Assembly (NCBI GenBank): GCA_038503035.1
Contig: JAVSML010019061.1
Location: forward strand, 1 to 64,000
DNA: 64,000 nt
Origin: Crocodylus rhombifer
Lineage: Eukaryota > Chordata > Crocodylia > Crocodylidae
Direction of reading: 5' to 3'
A program made the position numbers and the translations under genes. The notes under the pieces are model-generated. The model was not told the DNA's origin. It did not search any database and was given only the letters and a program-made list of their open reading frames with translations. Below, piece by piece: positions 12,633-26,600 of the stretch (the stretch's first letter is position 1; each line of letters opens with the position of its first letter).

Positions 12633-15600
12633 TCTGTGAAAGAGCAAGAGCCCCAGACCACACTGATGCTGCTACGTCATAATCTCCTGCCGATGCCTTT
12701 AGCTACGTGCTGAAATGGGCGTCTGACACATGCATCTGTATCAAGAGCTGCATCAAATTTACAGTCTCCCAGCCTCGCATGCAGACAGGAATTCATGAGA
12801 GAGACGTTTCCACGCTTAACTCAAATATGCGCTTAAGCCACTGGTTTGTTTTTTTTTTGCCTTCCCTACACTGAGCACATGGGTAACAGCTGGAATTTAA
12901 ATTTTAACATGGCCTAATTCATCTGTTTCTTGCATTGCCCAGCTAGCAACACATGGCAAAAACTGACTGGTGGCATTTGTTCCTTTCCCTTTATGTAGGT
13001 GAACCTCTTCCTTTACCATCTATTGTTGCAAGTATCTGCTCCGAGTCTGGCACATTCCAGGATCAGGCCCTCAGCTCAGCCATGCATGCGGCCTGCGCGC
13101 TGTAATGCAAACATTCCCTGAAATCATTGTAAAATGTATTCATTTTCACATGAAATTTGGGGGCTTGATTTAAGAGCACTTGCTGTTTCTCTGCGGTATC
13201 GTATATCGTATGATGCAGAAGTTGTCATGGTAGCAACCCTCTTTACATTGAATACTAAATGGCTACAAAAAAGTCACATAATTTTATGGTTGCTCCCAGG
13301 GGATTGCATAACTAATGTAAAAAATCCTTCATTTTAATATATCTTTCTTCCGTCTATTCTTTTTAAGCTGAAAGACCATTAAAGCAAAGCAGGGGGCCCA
13401 CTCTTGAAAAGTTCTATCCACTCCTGCTCTTGGACCTGTGACGGGGGTATAATAATAACAGTAAGAATAAAAAATACACAAACCCTGATCATTTATGCAT
13501 AAAGACAACCGGTGTTCTTGTGGTTACAATGAGGGTCATCCAATAAATGTATAGCACGGCTCGCAAGAAGCTGGGCCACAGCTCCACACCAAAGTCATCA
13601 TAATCAGAGGAAGGCTGGGATTTACTGGTACATACTTCTCCTTCCCAGCATGACGGGACGGACAGACAGACTATTGCTTGCCCCAGCAGCTGGTCACCCC
13701 GTTTTGCAAATCAAGTAATGGGAGCCCTGTCTGAGTGACAGACTTCAACTTAGGCCAAAGGCTGAGACCCATCCTTTGGCTAGATGGGGCTGGCTACAAT
13801 TGAGAAAGCTTGAATACTTTAAAAAAAATGCTGATATTAAATGAATCCATGCCTGTTTTTTAGGCATAGAGATCAGATTGGTCATTTGCTGGATGCTGCA
13901 CATCTAAGTGACCTTGCTAGTGTTTATCTGAGCAGTGACCAAAGAGGATCAGCTCCAGAGTATCAGGCTCTGCTCAGCTTCTGGGGCTGCTTTCTTCAAT
14001 CCTATCCTTAGTAGCGGCTTTTATAGCACCTGAGTCAGCATGGCACAGCGAGCCAGGCGGTCCCCTGGGAGCCCTCTGGAATCACTCAGGACATGAGATA
14101 TCCCAGGGTGAAACCAGGAGCCCCCCCAAGAAGACCAGCTGTGCCACTCAGGAAAAGAAAGAGCTGTAGTTAAAGTGAGAGCAATTGGAAATTAAGAGCC
14201 ATCCTGCTCGGGAGACATGCAGGTCTGAAACAGGCCTAAGCAAACGGCCCAATGATGAAAACACTACATTTCTGGTCTTTTAAAAAAAAAATCGCCCTAA
14301 AATTAACTAAACCAGCTTGCAATCCCACGCCTTGTCAGTTGACCGCTCGTCTCCTAATCTGAGCCTGCCCACCCTGCCTGGCTGCTTGGGGTATTATTGT
14401 TGCTGTTCCTCAACCACACGTTTCCACTGCAGCACCTTTGATCACCTTTTAAGTCCTATGAAAAAAAAGAATCACCTGCTTTACCCCTGAACTGTGCTCC
14501 CTCAACAGTCCTGTTCTCTTTTGTTCAGCTCTTTCTAAGTCCTTCTAAGTTTCCCGCGACTGCTGTACACGTCACGGGGATTGTTAAACCGCCTTGAGAG
14601 GTCAGCTGGGAGAAAAGCTCCAGGATAAAGGTCTTACAGGCTCCATGTGCTCAGAGACTGGAGCCCTTGTTGCAGTGATAGCGGGGGCCTAAATCCTTGA
14701 AGTTTTCTCCTCTGCAAAACCCAAGTCTCAAAGCCTTTTCCCATGTAAAGATTCAACAGGAGAGCAGGCAAACTGTTCCTTCCAGTTGGCTAAACCCAAA
14801 GGCCAAGTCAGCGTTTACTCAGTCCTTCTGCCATCTAATGTCCGTGATTTTTGTTGAAGGAAAACTGAGTAAAGTACCCAAAATAGGAGGTGGGGGACCT
14901 TAAACTCTCCAACAAGCCTGTTTTTCATGATGGCAATGAACAAACGAAATGCTGAGGCCCCCACCCCCATAAACCTGCTCCTGAAGTCCACGATCCTTGA
15001 ATTTTTCTTACATTTGTTTGCAAACCCTGATCTCTTTACTCATCTATATTCAGGCCAGTTGCCCACTGCAGACTGCATGAGGTCTTCAGGGTTAGGTTGA
15101 AAATAACTAGATTTCCTTTGGCTGATATAAGACTGCAAAGATGTAACGCTGCAAAGATCTTGTACATCCCCGAGAAGGAACCTCACGAGGAGCCACGTTA
15201 ACCTCAGTGGGACACAACTCGACTCCTTTGCACGTGAACAAGGCAGACAATAGAAAAGGTCAAGCTGACCCTTCTACTTGGATTGCAGCGTGCCCCCATG
15301 ATCAGATCAGTTATGTTTCCTAGAAAGGATGGTCCAAAATAAAAATCCCTCAATGCAGCTCCTCTGTGGACAGACTCAGACCTTATAAGACTGGGAAGTC
15401 CGTCCAGACGCAGTGTGCACAGCATTGAAAGCAAGGGGAATGAACCCATTAACATGGGAGGTCTGCACTGTGTTACCAAAGAGAACAGTCCCTTACTAAG
15501 GCGCGTGGAAGACAGCAGTGATGTAAGTGGTTTTAAGGCCACCGAAACCTGGAAGCACTGGTCTTGGCCAACAGTCTTCATGTCCTTGTGAATGGGCCTG

Positions 15601-16417
15601 AAAAAATCCTGACTGGTGCACAGGTTGTTTCTCTGCAAAGGGCCACGTGGAGGTGGCTCGTAAGACACCCCCATAAATTCACATACCAAGCCCTGGCTAG
15701 AAAACGTCTTTTGACCACAAGTCATAACATAAGCAAATGCACTGCAAACGTTATCTGCCTACATAAGATGTCGGGCTCCTTAAGATTAAAAGGGCAGCGA
15801 CATGATTAAATGACACAAGGGCTCCAGGCAGCAGAGATAGAAACATTCAACAATAAAATTAATAGAAAAAAAATGAGGGGGCATAAATAAATACAGCCTT
15901 GCAGTGCTAATTCAAGAACCACAGGTAGACATCACAGACATGGTCAGAACCAAACCAAAGCAAGACCACTCAAACCAAGAGAAACAGGGCATTCATTCAC
16001 TCCTTAAATGCAATGAATGGCTCACCAAGATGCCCCACAACTTCACACTGCAACAGCTTCCTTCTTGCACAATAAAATACATGTAAAGACAGACAACGAT
16101 GCAGTGACAAGACTGAAAAGGCTAGAAGCCACCAGCACGTACAACCATCTATCTCTACTTTTATTCTTAATAAAACTCAGAAGCCAGTTACGATGGAGCA
16201 ACCTAACTTGAGCGGAAATCGAGGCTCTGCCAAAGGGGAACTCTCGGGCTGGGTAAAGCAGTGACTCTCTCCGCAGAGAAATGGATGTTGCAGGGAAACA
16301 GTCATTCACCCTGGGCCTGAGCTAAGGTCTGCTGCAAATCAATGAGCACCTGTCTGTTGTCTTCAACAGGCTTCAATCAGATCCTGTAAAAGATGCCTCT
16401 GTAATACATGCTCTGTA

Positions 16418-16504
16418 GCACACACACAGACAGATGCACATGCACAGACACACACATGCACAGACACACATGCACACATGCACAGACACACACATGCATG
16501 CATG
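16418..16504. repeat. CA-type microsatellite
   Basis: Imperfect ACACACAGACA and CATGCACAGACA units. Confidence 0.9.
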
Positions 16505-17469
16505 TCTATCACTACAGAATTAATAGGCGCATTACTAAGTAACGGGTACTGTTCCTGAACTAAGCTTGTGAATGAAATATGAATCACATATTTTAAACAC
16601 TGCTCTATATTTTTCAAGATCTACCAGGAGATTACAGATGCGACGCACTGAATTTATTAAGTGATCGCCCCGATCAGTGCTCTGAAGGAGCAAGCAGTTC
16701 TCATATTTTTGTCTGGAGCAAGCATGTCATCCCAGGCTGAATAAATCTGGTAGCTGACATGAATACATCGCTGTCCTGACAGCATACGGCCTCTCCCTAC
16801 GTCTAGAAAATATTTTCCCCTTTCAGAGCAACGTTACATTACTACCAATCATTTACACGGCATTAGGAAGTCAAGCCCCAAATCTTTCTCCATCATTAGC
16901 TTGTTATATCACAAACCAGGTTCAGTACACCTGCGTAAATCAGGGCTTCTGTCTGCCTGACGGTCTGGGCATGTAAAGATGTTGAACAACGCAAACTAAG
17001 GGGAGGGCTTTTACTTTTAAGCGTAAGCAGCTTAAAATAATTTCTCCGGGATCTGATAAGCTTCTTTAGAGCCAATTGTCACAGGGACTGTCGCCATCCA
17101 CCTCCAGCATAGCTGCCTGCTGGCTGTCCAGCCTGGTTAAGGCACGACCGAAAGAGGCACGAACTATGAACGGGCTTTTTGGACGCTGAGCTGAAGTCGC
17201 ACATTTACCGTCTGCGCCGCTTACAATGCCCCCGTGCGCCTGCTCCTCTCCCTCCAGCACACGGCCTGCCTTGAAGGCTGAGCAAGGACGGGACTTACTT
17301 GCAAACTCCGAGGACAAACATTAGCCACCGCCTCCCGTAAACGGCTAAATGCAGCAACCTCCTCCCCTACGGACCCCAACAAGCACGTTAGCGAGGGCTC
17401 TGCCAGGCACCCCCGCCTGTTTCCTCCCTCCTCATCCAATAAATATTGCAGCACCCAAAGAGCCAACAC

Positions 17470-18270
17470 ACCGAGAAAAGGCTGGTGGGAATAATTAAGG
17501 CGCATTCACTTAACATCTACGCTCAGGTTCGTTTTCTTCGCTCCCCCGACCACTTGTGTGAAGCCTCGTCTGCAGGGAAACTCTGCCCCAATTTAACAAC
17601 AGGCTAAATGATGTTAACCTGGTGCAAGCCCCTGTGTGGACACTTCGCTGGAGTTATTTTGGATGAGCTTCAGTTGCTTGCGATTCAGGGCCAACTTGGC
17701 TATCACCAACCGCACTTAAAAAGAAGCAAGGGTGTCTGCTGGTTTCACTTAAATGGGTACCTTGTTCTCATGCAGACGCTTCCTTCTGAGACAATCGGTT
17801 GATAATAGAAAATTGGCCAGTAAAAAAATGTATTAAAAAGGACCCAATTGTAAACGTGACAGCGGTGGATTTTAAACCGCAAAGGCCTTCTGTCCATGAA
17901 CGGCTCAGCATCAGCCAGAAGGTTTTCAGACTCAGGCTCCAAATGTTTCCAAACCTTTTCATCCTGCCTCATGCACCACTGATTTTTAGAGGCAATACGG
18001 CTTGGCAGGATTGAGCGCCAAATCTGTCATGGTTGATACTGTTATTATTTAATGGATTCACTTCACATCTCAGTCCTGCATACACTTCATTTTATGAACT
18101 CCCCGTCACAAAGCTGCGTGATGTTATATGCCAGGCATGAGCATTTGCAAGATCGAGGAGGTGCATACAGAGAATTAGGGAGTGGATTGAATGACTGAGG
18201 AACTACTTGAAGCAATCCTTACTCTAAATTAGCATCAATTTCTGTTTTAAACACTGCCTGACTTGGCTAA
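17470..18270. promoter_or_regulatory. candidate intronic regulatory block
   Basis: Mostly AT-rich, non-repetitive DNA in the intron between coding exons 4 and 5, just before a hAT-like element. It has many TAAT and ATTA cores and ATTTAATGGATT near 18047-18058. No coding signature was seen. The claim rests on look alone. Confidence 0.2.
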
Positions 18271-18277
18271 CTATCTC

Positions 18278-18430
18278 AGTGGTCACCAACCCCGGGATCC
18301 CAATCGGCCGGTCAATCCCCGAGCCTTTTTAGGGCTGGGGGCACAGCTGGGTGCATGTGCTCACAGACACATATTTGCTGATGGGGGTGTCTTAAACAAT
18401 TACCAAGGGACATCAGGGATGGGAGGAGAC
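18278..18430 (+). mobile_element. hAT-like element, one end
   Basis: CAGTGGTCACCAACCCCGGG is a typical hAT terminal sequence (compare CAGGGGTCCCCAACC). The other end was not found, so a fragment. Confidence 0.45.
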
Positions 18431-19464
18431 ACCCTCAACCAAGTGTCCGTGCTTCACAAGTTTCTGCTCTGTAAGATTAAGTACCACTGGCACGCACTTA
18501 GGAGAGCAATATAATGCCGTACCTGCTCTGAGCCTGAAGAAAAATCAAAATGTTAAGTGCTGGGTGAATAGACAAGGGAGCTGTAAGTACGTTTTTTCAA
18601 CCGCTGTGTCTGCCAAAAGACGGTGCTGCTGAAACGCAGTGTGTAGAGTTGGTGCTACTTTGCAGTAGGGTGGGAGGGTAGTTGTGAGAGCTAGTGGTAT
18701 TTTGCCCCATCCTCCTCCCATCAGCAACATTATCTGTCTGCAAAGCACCTAGAAGAGTTGTGCACACTAGAGCAGGGCACACATCAAAAAGCTGCAGCTA
18801 GGCCAGACGGTAAATAATATTCTGCTGCAAATCATGGACTGCCGTGCGGATAAGCTCAATTCACCATTTGCTCTCAACGTCGCTCAGGTTTGGTGGAACG
18901 GGCCACAGCAATGCCTGCAAGCGCTAACCGATGTGCCAGTGGGGGCAGAGGGCAAACCCTCTTTCTGGGCAGACCCCCCGTGCACTGAGAAAGAAAATAC
19001 CTGGGGCTCAAGAAAATGGCTTGCAGGGGTGCTGACATTTTTGGACATCAAAGACAAAAGGAAATGGCAGAGAAGCTGAATGGAGCGGGGCGAGCAGGTG
19101 AGCAAGCAGCGTGTGGCATGGCCCAGCTTCCAAGTTTGCAAATCATCTGAAAGCAATCCCTAGAAATCAAAAGCTGTGCTTATTAATAGGTTAATAGCTA
19201 CGTCGCAGTAACAGGCAGAGGCCCCAGGCAGGGGCGACGTCTCCCTGGTGCTGGGCACAGTACCAGCACATGCAAAACCAGAGCGCTCACATGGGAGCTA
19301 GCACCAGCGGGAAGGCAACAGATGCCCTGAAGAGCAAATTCTTCTTTTGGTTTCCTGCAGTATTACAAGAAGTTGACTCACCCATGGTTATTGTCCGGGC
19401 TTCCCCCAGGACCATATCCAAAGACAAAACAGCCTTCAAAGCAACCTGTTGGTTTGGAGCCTAA

Positions 19465-19570
19465 GAGTAAAATGTTCAGAGGCACTTAAATCCCATTTTC
19501 AAAAGCGATTTGGGCTCTTAAGTGCCTAAGTCCCATTGGGACTTGGATGGTTTTGAAATTTAACCCCAGA
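19465..19570. repeat. DNA-transposon remnant
   Basis: Alternating AAATCCCATTTTCAAAAGCG, GGGCTCTTAAGTGCCTAAGT and TCCCATTGGGACTTGG pieces form imperfect inverted repeats, as in the reptile MITE family with CTTAAGTGCCTAAGTCCCAT wording. Confidence 0.45.
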
Positions 19571-21564
19571 CTTTTTCCTCTCTCTCTCAAGACTGGGCTA
19601 CGGTAGGAAAAAAAGCAGTCCTGGCTGGCAGATCCTTCGCAGGTGCCAATCGCAGCTGGAGTCGATGGCATTATTCATATGTCCAGCAGCTACAGATGTA
19701 GTCCAGTGAGTCTAAATGGAGCGCCTTTCAAATGGCTAAGAGTGCAGGGTGAAGGAGGTGTTTAATATTAATGCAAAAGGAAGCCTTCCCTGTTAAAATG
19801 CAGTGTTAAAACTGCACAGTTCAAAATGACAAAGTCAGGAAAAGCAAATGCTGAAAGATCCAGCACCAACACTGCATGTCCTGTTTGCTTTACGGCCACC
19901 TTGAACATCCTGTACATTATACGGTACACGTTTTGCAACATAAACAGTAATATATTAAGCTACGCAGTTAAGCTGAGCGGGCAGGGAGGCAGAACCGGAG
20001 ACAAAACTTGACATACAAAGCAATTAAGCTTGCAAGTGCTGCTGAGACCGTAACGTGTCATGCTACAGATTTTTTAGCTGTGCGTTCTTTAATGTAGTTT
20101 GCATTTAATTTCCTTGGTGTATTTTTTTCCCCTGAAGAAGAGAGGAGGGGAGAGGAGAGCTTGCCTGTGCTTAATAACATAAGCATTTAAATGGTCCTGA
20201 TGAGGCTTTGAAGTTCACACACATTTCATTGGGGTCAATAGGTTGGAGAAGGGGGTCAGGTCCCAACTCTGCCTGCCAGTTTTCTGCAAAGCTGGGTTAT
20301 CAAAGCATCACATTATGATGGCTGGGTCTTTGGAACATTGAACTTTAGAGACCTGAAGATCATTTTAAAATGAAACACTTGGAATTTGCAGAAAAATCGC
20401 AAAATGCAGCAAAATGCCTGGCTCTGGGCAATAGTTTTTGGAGATGCCTCATTCTCCCTTGCGGCGATGCAAACTTGGCTCCTTTGCCTGTTCTGCCTTT
20501 ATGAGGACATTGCTCTGTTTCTGTTTGACTTTTATACTCTTCCCCCCATGCACGGCCTGCCCTCAGCACCTCTGTCTGCTCCACTCGGTCTGGAGAAAGT
20601 GCAGTACAATGTCACAAAAGGCTTTGTTAGTCCCTGCTAAAACAACACAGGCCTGAGGGCTTTGATAAACTGTTTACTTGGATGTCTGCACAAAGGACAG
20701 AGCCTCCTTCAGCACCACTAATCAATGCCCCGGTGGGAGAACGCCAGAATTACACACGGGTTACACCAGAGGACGATCCATCTGTTAGAGGTTTGTTGCA
20801 CGCTCATGTTGAGCGAGGCTGATACGTGCTGCCCATTCAAGCACCCCGATTGAAAATCATAAGAGTATTACACAAAAAGACATTCCCTTACCTGTATGGG
20901 TAAGACTGCTTGAGGCCACTACAAATCAAAAGAAGTCTACAAATCTACCTTTGCTTCCTCCCACCAACCTGCACATCTCATTCAATATAAATGGAGAAAA
21001 CTGGACAGGTCAGTATGTTTTTACACATGCATTATATAAGCATTCATTTGGCTGGCAGTCTGGAAAGGCCCATGTTCTAGGCTATTAAATATATTATAGC
21101 AGATAACTGCGTACTTCCCCGTCCTACATCTGCAATACATATGAATTAAGATTTTCCAAATAAAATCCTCCATCTTTTATAGGGCAGTCAAAGCCAGCTT
21201 GGAAAATAATGAGCTTATGCAACCTGTTTCTGTGCACTCAACATACTGGGTGCATCAAAGGCTTCCCTGAACAATCTGAAACCACTGACTTCCATCGCCC
21301 CAAATAAAAGGCAGACGGTACCGCGCGTGTGAGTAACTCAGCAAGCCAGGCACCGCGGTGCAAGTGGCCAGTGAAGAGCACGGAAGCATTCAACAGTGGG
21401 TGCTTCATGCTGGTGCACTGCACATGCCTGTTCTCAGTTGCAATCATAGAAAAAAAAAAAACTATTTTTGTGGTCACCAGACTGATTAGAGCATCACCTA
21501 GCTCTCTTGAATGTTGGGAAAACTCAAACCCAGCAGCAACCTCAAGAGCTTGCATCCACCTCTA

Positions 21565-21931
<367 letters not shown>

Positions 21932-23769
21932 AGTCTGCCTTCTAGTGCAGGCTGGATCTGGGCCGGTTGGCCACTTGGAGTTGCACAAACAGCTTTACAT
22001 TTGCTGCCACTGCTTCCTGGCTCAGAATAAGATGAAGCAAAATGGGAGCGGGGAACAGAGAGGCCACTGTTCTTATTTTTTATGGACCGCAGCAGAGGAG
22101 AGCTGTCATCACCTGGGCAGGATTTTATCCAGATACACAGCACCAGGCTCTGAGTGATACTGCGTGAGAGCCATATTAGGACTGGCTAAGGAGTAAATCC
22201 TGTCTTTGCCATCTGGAGGGAGCAGAGCAAGACAGAAGCAGCGTGAGTCCACCCAGCGGAGAGGCGGGATCCAACTTACCGCCCTGGGGACTCTACTCTT
22301 GCAAAGAGGAAGATATTTGGGGAAAGAGCAAGCTTGGGGCTGGATGCAACCTAGCAGAGGCTTGGAGCCCCAAGGCTGCAATACCAGCTGCTGCCCGTCC
22401 AGCCCGATGGCAGCCCTGACATGAGGCGGTGCACTGGCACATGGGCCTGTCCCTCATGTTTCTCCTGCCAGCCCCCTTTGCTCACACATCAAAAGCACCA
22501 TTAATTTGCACAGATTTACCATCAAGCTGTAATACATCACGTAATGGCAATGCTCCCCATTACTGTGTATTGTTCTTGTGCTATAAAACACTAATAAAAG
22601 TAATATTACCAAAAACAGCAGAGACTTTCCAGCAGCCATAAAATGAAAAGGGGAAACAATTCTAGTGCTGGCCAAAGTTAAATTAAACAGAGCTAGTGAC
22701 GATCCATCATCTAGGACTTCATGGTTAAAATGCCAAATGGCCCATGGTTTGTGCATGGTTCCCAGCGAATCCCACTCCCGTCCTACAGGCAATCCAGAGA
22801 CAAGAACTAGCTCAAAGAGAAGGAAGAGGGGGGAGAAAACCAAGCCAAAGCTAGAACAATCCCCAAAAAGGAACATGTAAATCACTATGTTTTTGTAGGG
22901 TGTAACTAGGAAGGGGCCAGCTGCCCTCCCTCCCATCAAAATCAATGGGATTTTTCCCATGGTTGATCCCAATCCCACGCGTGAAGTCCTGCGTTTGCAG
23001 AGTAGATGAAGCTTTGAAACAAAGGGCTGGGAGGGTTCTTGGAAGAGCAGGGCACGCTTGCAATAAGGAGGTATTATTAGTCTGAGTCCACGCAGGAAAA
23101 CCCAAAATGCATGAGATCCCCATTGACAGGAGAGTAAAATATTAAGCCTGGCTTCCTGCTGACTAATTGCACTGTCAGTGAGACAGGGTGGGAGAAGAAA
23201 TGGAATGGGGCAATCTGCAGAAAGAGCAACAAATAAATATATAAATTAATAAAGACAAGGACAAAACACTTTGTATTCAACATTTCTGAATGCCCTCCCT
23301 GTTTAGGTGACCACAAGGAAGGAAACGAGGTTCCCTATTCATCCTCAATGGTGCTGTGAATGTACATGTGGGGGTTGGTGGATTAAATCCGGTGAGACCC
23401 TTCTGTCCCGGTAAGTGCAAAATCCCTGTCACACGCATGTTTGCAAAACGGCAGGCGGAGGAGAGACCAGGCACGGAGGAAACTCCCGGGTGGTGCGGGG
23501 TATTTATATGTAAATGCAGAATGAAGATGCATATTTCCAACAGACAGTGAAGCCACAAACATTTTCACTTGAAAGAAGTAAACCCAAATGGCCACAATAA
23601 CCAGTTCTACTGAGCATTGCCGTACATGGAACCAAGAAGAGCTGCTGGGGAAGTGAAGATTCGCCTACTCTGGCCACACGCAGCTCTTTCCCATGGCGTG
23701 AAACAGCATTAGGAAAAAGAAAATAGCATTCAGATGACTCTCAGCCCACCACAAGTGGAAGGCCTCATG

Positions 23770-24110
23770 GATACTCAGATATTATGGCCAAAAGGGACCC
23801 TCAGATCATCTAGTCTGACTTCCTAAATAACACAGACCATGGGGTTTCATCCATGGGATCAATAGGTTGGATTTATCTAGAGCACCTTCTTGGAAAAGGC
23901 ATCCAATCTCAGACAGCCCCAAGACAGAAAATCCACCACTTCCCTTAGTAGTTTGTTCCAACAGTTAACCACCCTCATCACTCATTTTAAATCTGCCTAG
24001 CTTTAACCTCCATCCACAAATCCCTATTATAGCTACATGCACTAAGTTAAAGACTCTGCTAGGACCCTGCGTGAAGTCCTGCGTTGCTATTTCCTGAGGG
24101 CTGATTGCAA
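23770..24110 (-). mobile_element. old CR1 LINE fragment
   Basis: Contains the antisense CR1 landmarks AAAAGGGACCCTCAGATCAT, TCTAGTCTGACTTCC and a TTTGTTCCAACAGTTAACC stretch. It is more diverged than the copy at 3655, so an older insertion. No open frame. Confidence 0.7.
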
Positions 24111-24155
24111 ACCGTTGAGAGACACAGGTGTGAAAAAAGTACAAATATCCTCTTA

Positions 24156-24302
<147 letters not shown>

Positions 24303-24435
24303 TTAGTAAGCAAGTTGAAACGCAGCATAAGCTAAGAGAACAGGAGAGGGGAGACCCAACAGAATTGCCACTGACAAAGTGCAAAAGCCCAAGGGTGACA
24401 TTCAAATCGGGTACAGGAGATCTGTGAAAGATCAG

Positions 24436-24682
24436 GCATGTCTACATGTTCATTAATGTGCAGTGGTTACTGTGCATTTAGTTAGTACTTGTATAACCAA
24501 TACTAAATAAATGTGCAGTAACCAGAGTTACTCTGCAGTAGTGCCAGCAAATGCCTTTTTGGTGACATTATACGCAGTAGCCTAATAATACTGCATAATA
24601 ATTAGCACTGTCCATGCTGTGATGTGTTAGTATGCAGTGTTATTAGGCTCCTGCACAGTGAGTGCCTCGTGTAGACATGCCC
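24436..24682. mobile_element. palindromic MITE
   Basis: Inverted ends GGCATGTCTACATG and (inverse) GGCATGTCTACACG. An internal inverted repeat pairs GGTTACTGTGCATTTAGTTA (near 24468) with its near-inverse ending near 24519. The GTCTACA ends are like those of the element at 485-852, so probably one family. Confidence 0.6.
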
Positions 24683-24872
24683 ACTGTGTACCACCCAAGT
24701 GCCACCTGGATGAAACCCATCCCTATGCAGAGATCCAGCCCAGAGCTTGCACACAAAGTAATTCCCCCTTCCACTACTAAAATAAAGCAAAAGGGGAACT
24801 TCCATGGGGCACTGCCCATTTCCATAGGGGAAGAGACATGCCCAAGGCAGGGGCTGGGCCCTCAGCTGGTGC
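24642..24872. repeat. duplicated segment, copy 1
   Basis: About 93% identical (by eye) to 25947-26158. It includes the last 40 bases of the MITE and about 190 bases beyond it. Holds 20 bases (near 24820-24841) that copy 2 lacks. Confidence 0.85.
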
Positions 24873-25946
24873 ACATGATGACTCTGTACCAATCTGCTGC
24901 CAAGAGGAGGTTGCCTCCCTAAAGGGAGTGTGGCCACTGATTTTAAAAGCTGGTCAGGTTCGTCAAGAAAACAATCAGCCTCTAGCCAGAGGCCACACAG
25001 ACAGAACCTAATATTACCAGAGACGATGGGTCTGAAAGGAACTAAATACAATCGAACACTATGAAGTCCCAGCAGAAAGGTCTCTTGGCCAAAGTCAAGG
25101 CAACAGGGACACTCTTGGGGAACGTCTATGTCACAAACATACCAGACCTAGTAATGGGACCCGCAAAGGTGCCATGCTGCTCAGCCTGTACTACCTGCTC
25201 CGCTTCCCCATGCTGGAAGCAGATTATCTGGGTTAACTGGGACTGCCACTCAACCACAGGCATCGTCACACTGCTTCTGGCGGGTTCCCTTTGGTAAGGC
25301 CATGCTGTACATCAAAAAGGCACGGAAATGTTTGGTTTCCTATACCTGTAGCACTTGTATGGGAAGCTGATCCCTAGTAAGTGTGCCACTGGGGCATCCG
25401 TTGCAGCTGATAAGTTTACAGGATGACCTTATAGCACTTCTTATTCAGGAGCATGGCCTCTGAATAGGGTGAAATTCATCTTTTTTAAACAAGCTACGTG
25501 AGCTCCTCTGCACACAGTATCTGCCTTATGAATCATGGAGGAAGAGCCATATAGGCCAGCTCAGAAAAGTGCAGCCAAAAAGCAATGGGGAAGGGGTTCC
25601 CATCTCCTATCTCCCAGCGAGGCTCCAGCAGTCATTGCATTCGCCTAAAGCTGACCAGGAGCCCTGGAGAGGCTGAACTGAGCTCTGACGGACTGGGGAA
25701 GGGATTTAACCTGCCAGGAGTCAGCAGGAAAAAATAACAAATGCAACTTAATGAGCTTTTAAAATAAGCAAAACAAGCGCCGGGGCACAACTTTCCCATT
25801 TACAGGTTCCTGGTATCCATGAAACCAGCCCCTACCTACCCAACCTGCAAAATTAAAAACCTTTTTAATTAAAAAAGGAGGATCTGCAAAAAAAACGAGA
25901 GGCGGTTAAATTGTCTGCTGGTGTTAGGAGCTGCATCTCCCTGCAG

Positions 25947-26158
25947 ATTAGGCTCCTGCACAGTGAGTGTCTTGTGTAGATGTGCCCACTATGTAACCAC
26001 CCAAGTGCCACCTGGATGAAACGCATCCTTATGCAGAGATCCAGCTCAGAGCTTGCACACCAAGTAATTCCCCCTTCCACTACTAAAATAAAGCAAAAGG
26101 GGGACTTCCATGGGGCACTGCCCATTTCCAAGGCAGGGGCTGGGCCCTCAGCTGGTGC
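25947..26158. repeat. duplicated segment, copy 2
   Basis: Same orientation as copy 1, 1.3 kb away, starting abruptly inside the MITE end. A 20-base deletion between CCA microhomologies distinguishes it. Either a tandem duplication after MITE insertion, or two copies of a longer interspersed repeat. Confidence 0.85.
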
Positions 26159-26454
26159 TATAAATGCTCTTTGAGAACTGCATGTCGCAGAGTCAAACCC
26201 TCTGCCCGTGAGACCTGGCGTGAGGCTCTTGCAAGCAGTGGAGCTTCATCGATTTGCATCAGCAGAGCATTTAACACAACACTGATTGTGGAGACCTCCG
26301 CCTCAACACGTTACATTGTGGAACAGCACTGAGAACAAATGGGGGGGAAAAAATCCAACTGAAGTGATAAAAAGTATTTCACACAGTGTTCATGCCTGAT
26401 CTTGCAACTCTTATCAGTGCCAGTATCTATCCTCTGTGAAATCCTTTCCAGTAT

Positions 26455-26600
26455 GAACTTTCATTTCTACCCAGGAGAACTACAATCTTTTCTCCTATGC
26501 CTAAGGAAGTGTGTTTTTGCCTGAAAGCTTGCAATTAAAGAACTTTTTTTTGCAAAAATCTGGTTGGCATCTCTACTCTGAGTCCTGAGTATCTGTTTGA
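26455..26600 (+). repeat. hammerhead-type interspersed repeat, copy
   Basis: Shares TTTCTACCCAGGAGAAC, CTGAAAGCTTGCAATTAAAG and a GCAAAAATCTGGTTGGCAT tail with copies at 39800, 49985 and 62787. The CTGAAAGC position corresponds to the conserved GAAA box of the family, explained under findings. Confidence 0.6.

Noticed and set aside
15204..15725. 173-codon minus-strand frame
   Set aside because: No recognisable motif; intronic.
22454..22978. 174-codon hydrophobic minus-strand frame that could suggest a membrane protein
   Set aside because: Hydrophobicity comes from T-rich intron sequence; no start context, family match or regular segment spacing.
24602..25051. 149-codon minus-strand frame, partly repeated at 25865-26131
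   Set aside because: It overlaps a MITE end and the duplicated segment; the second copy has frame-disrupting differences, so it is repeat DNA.
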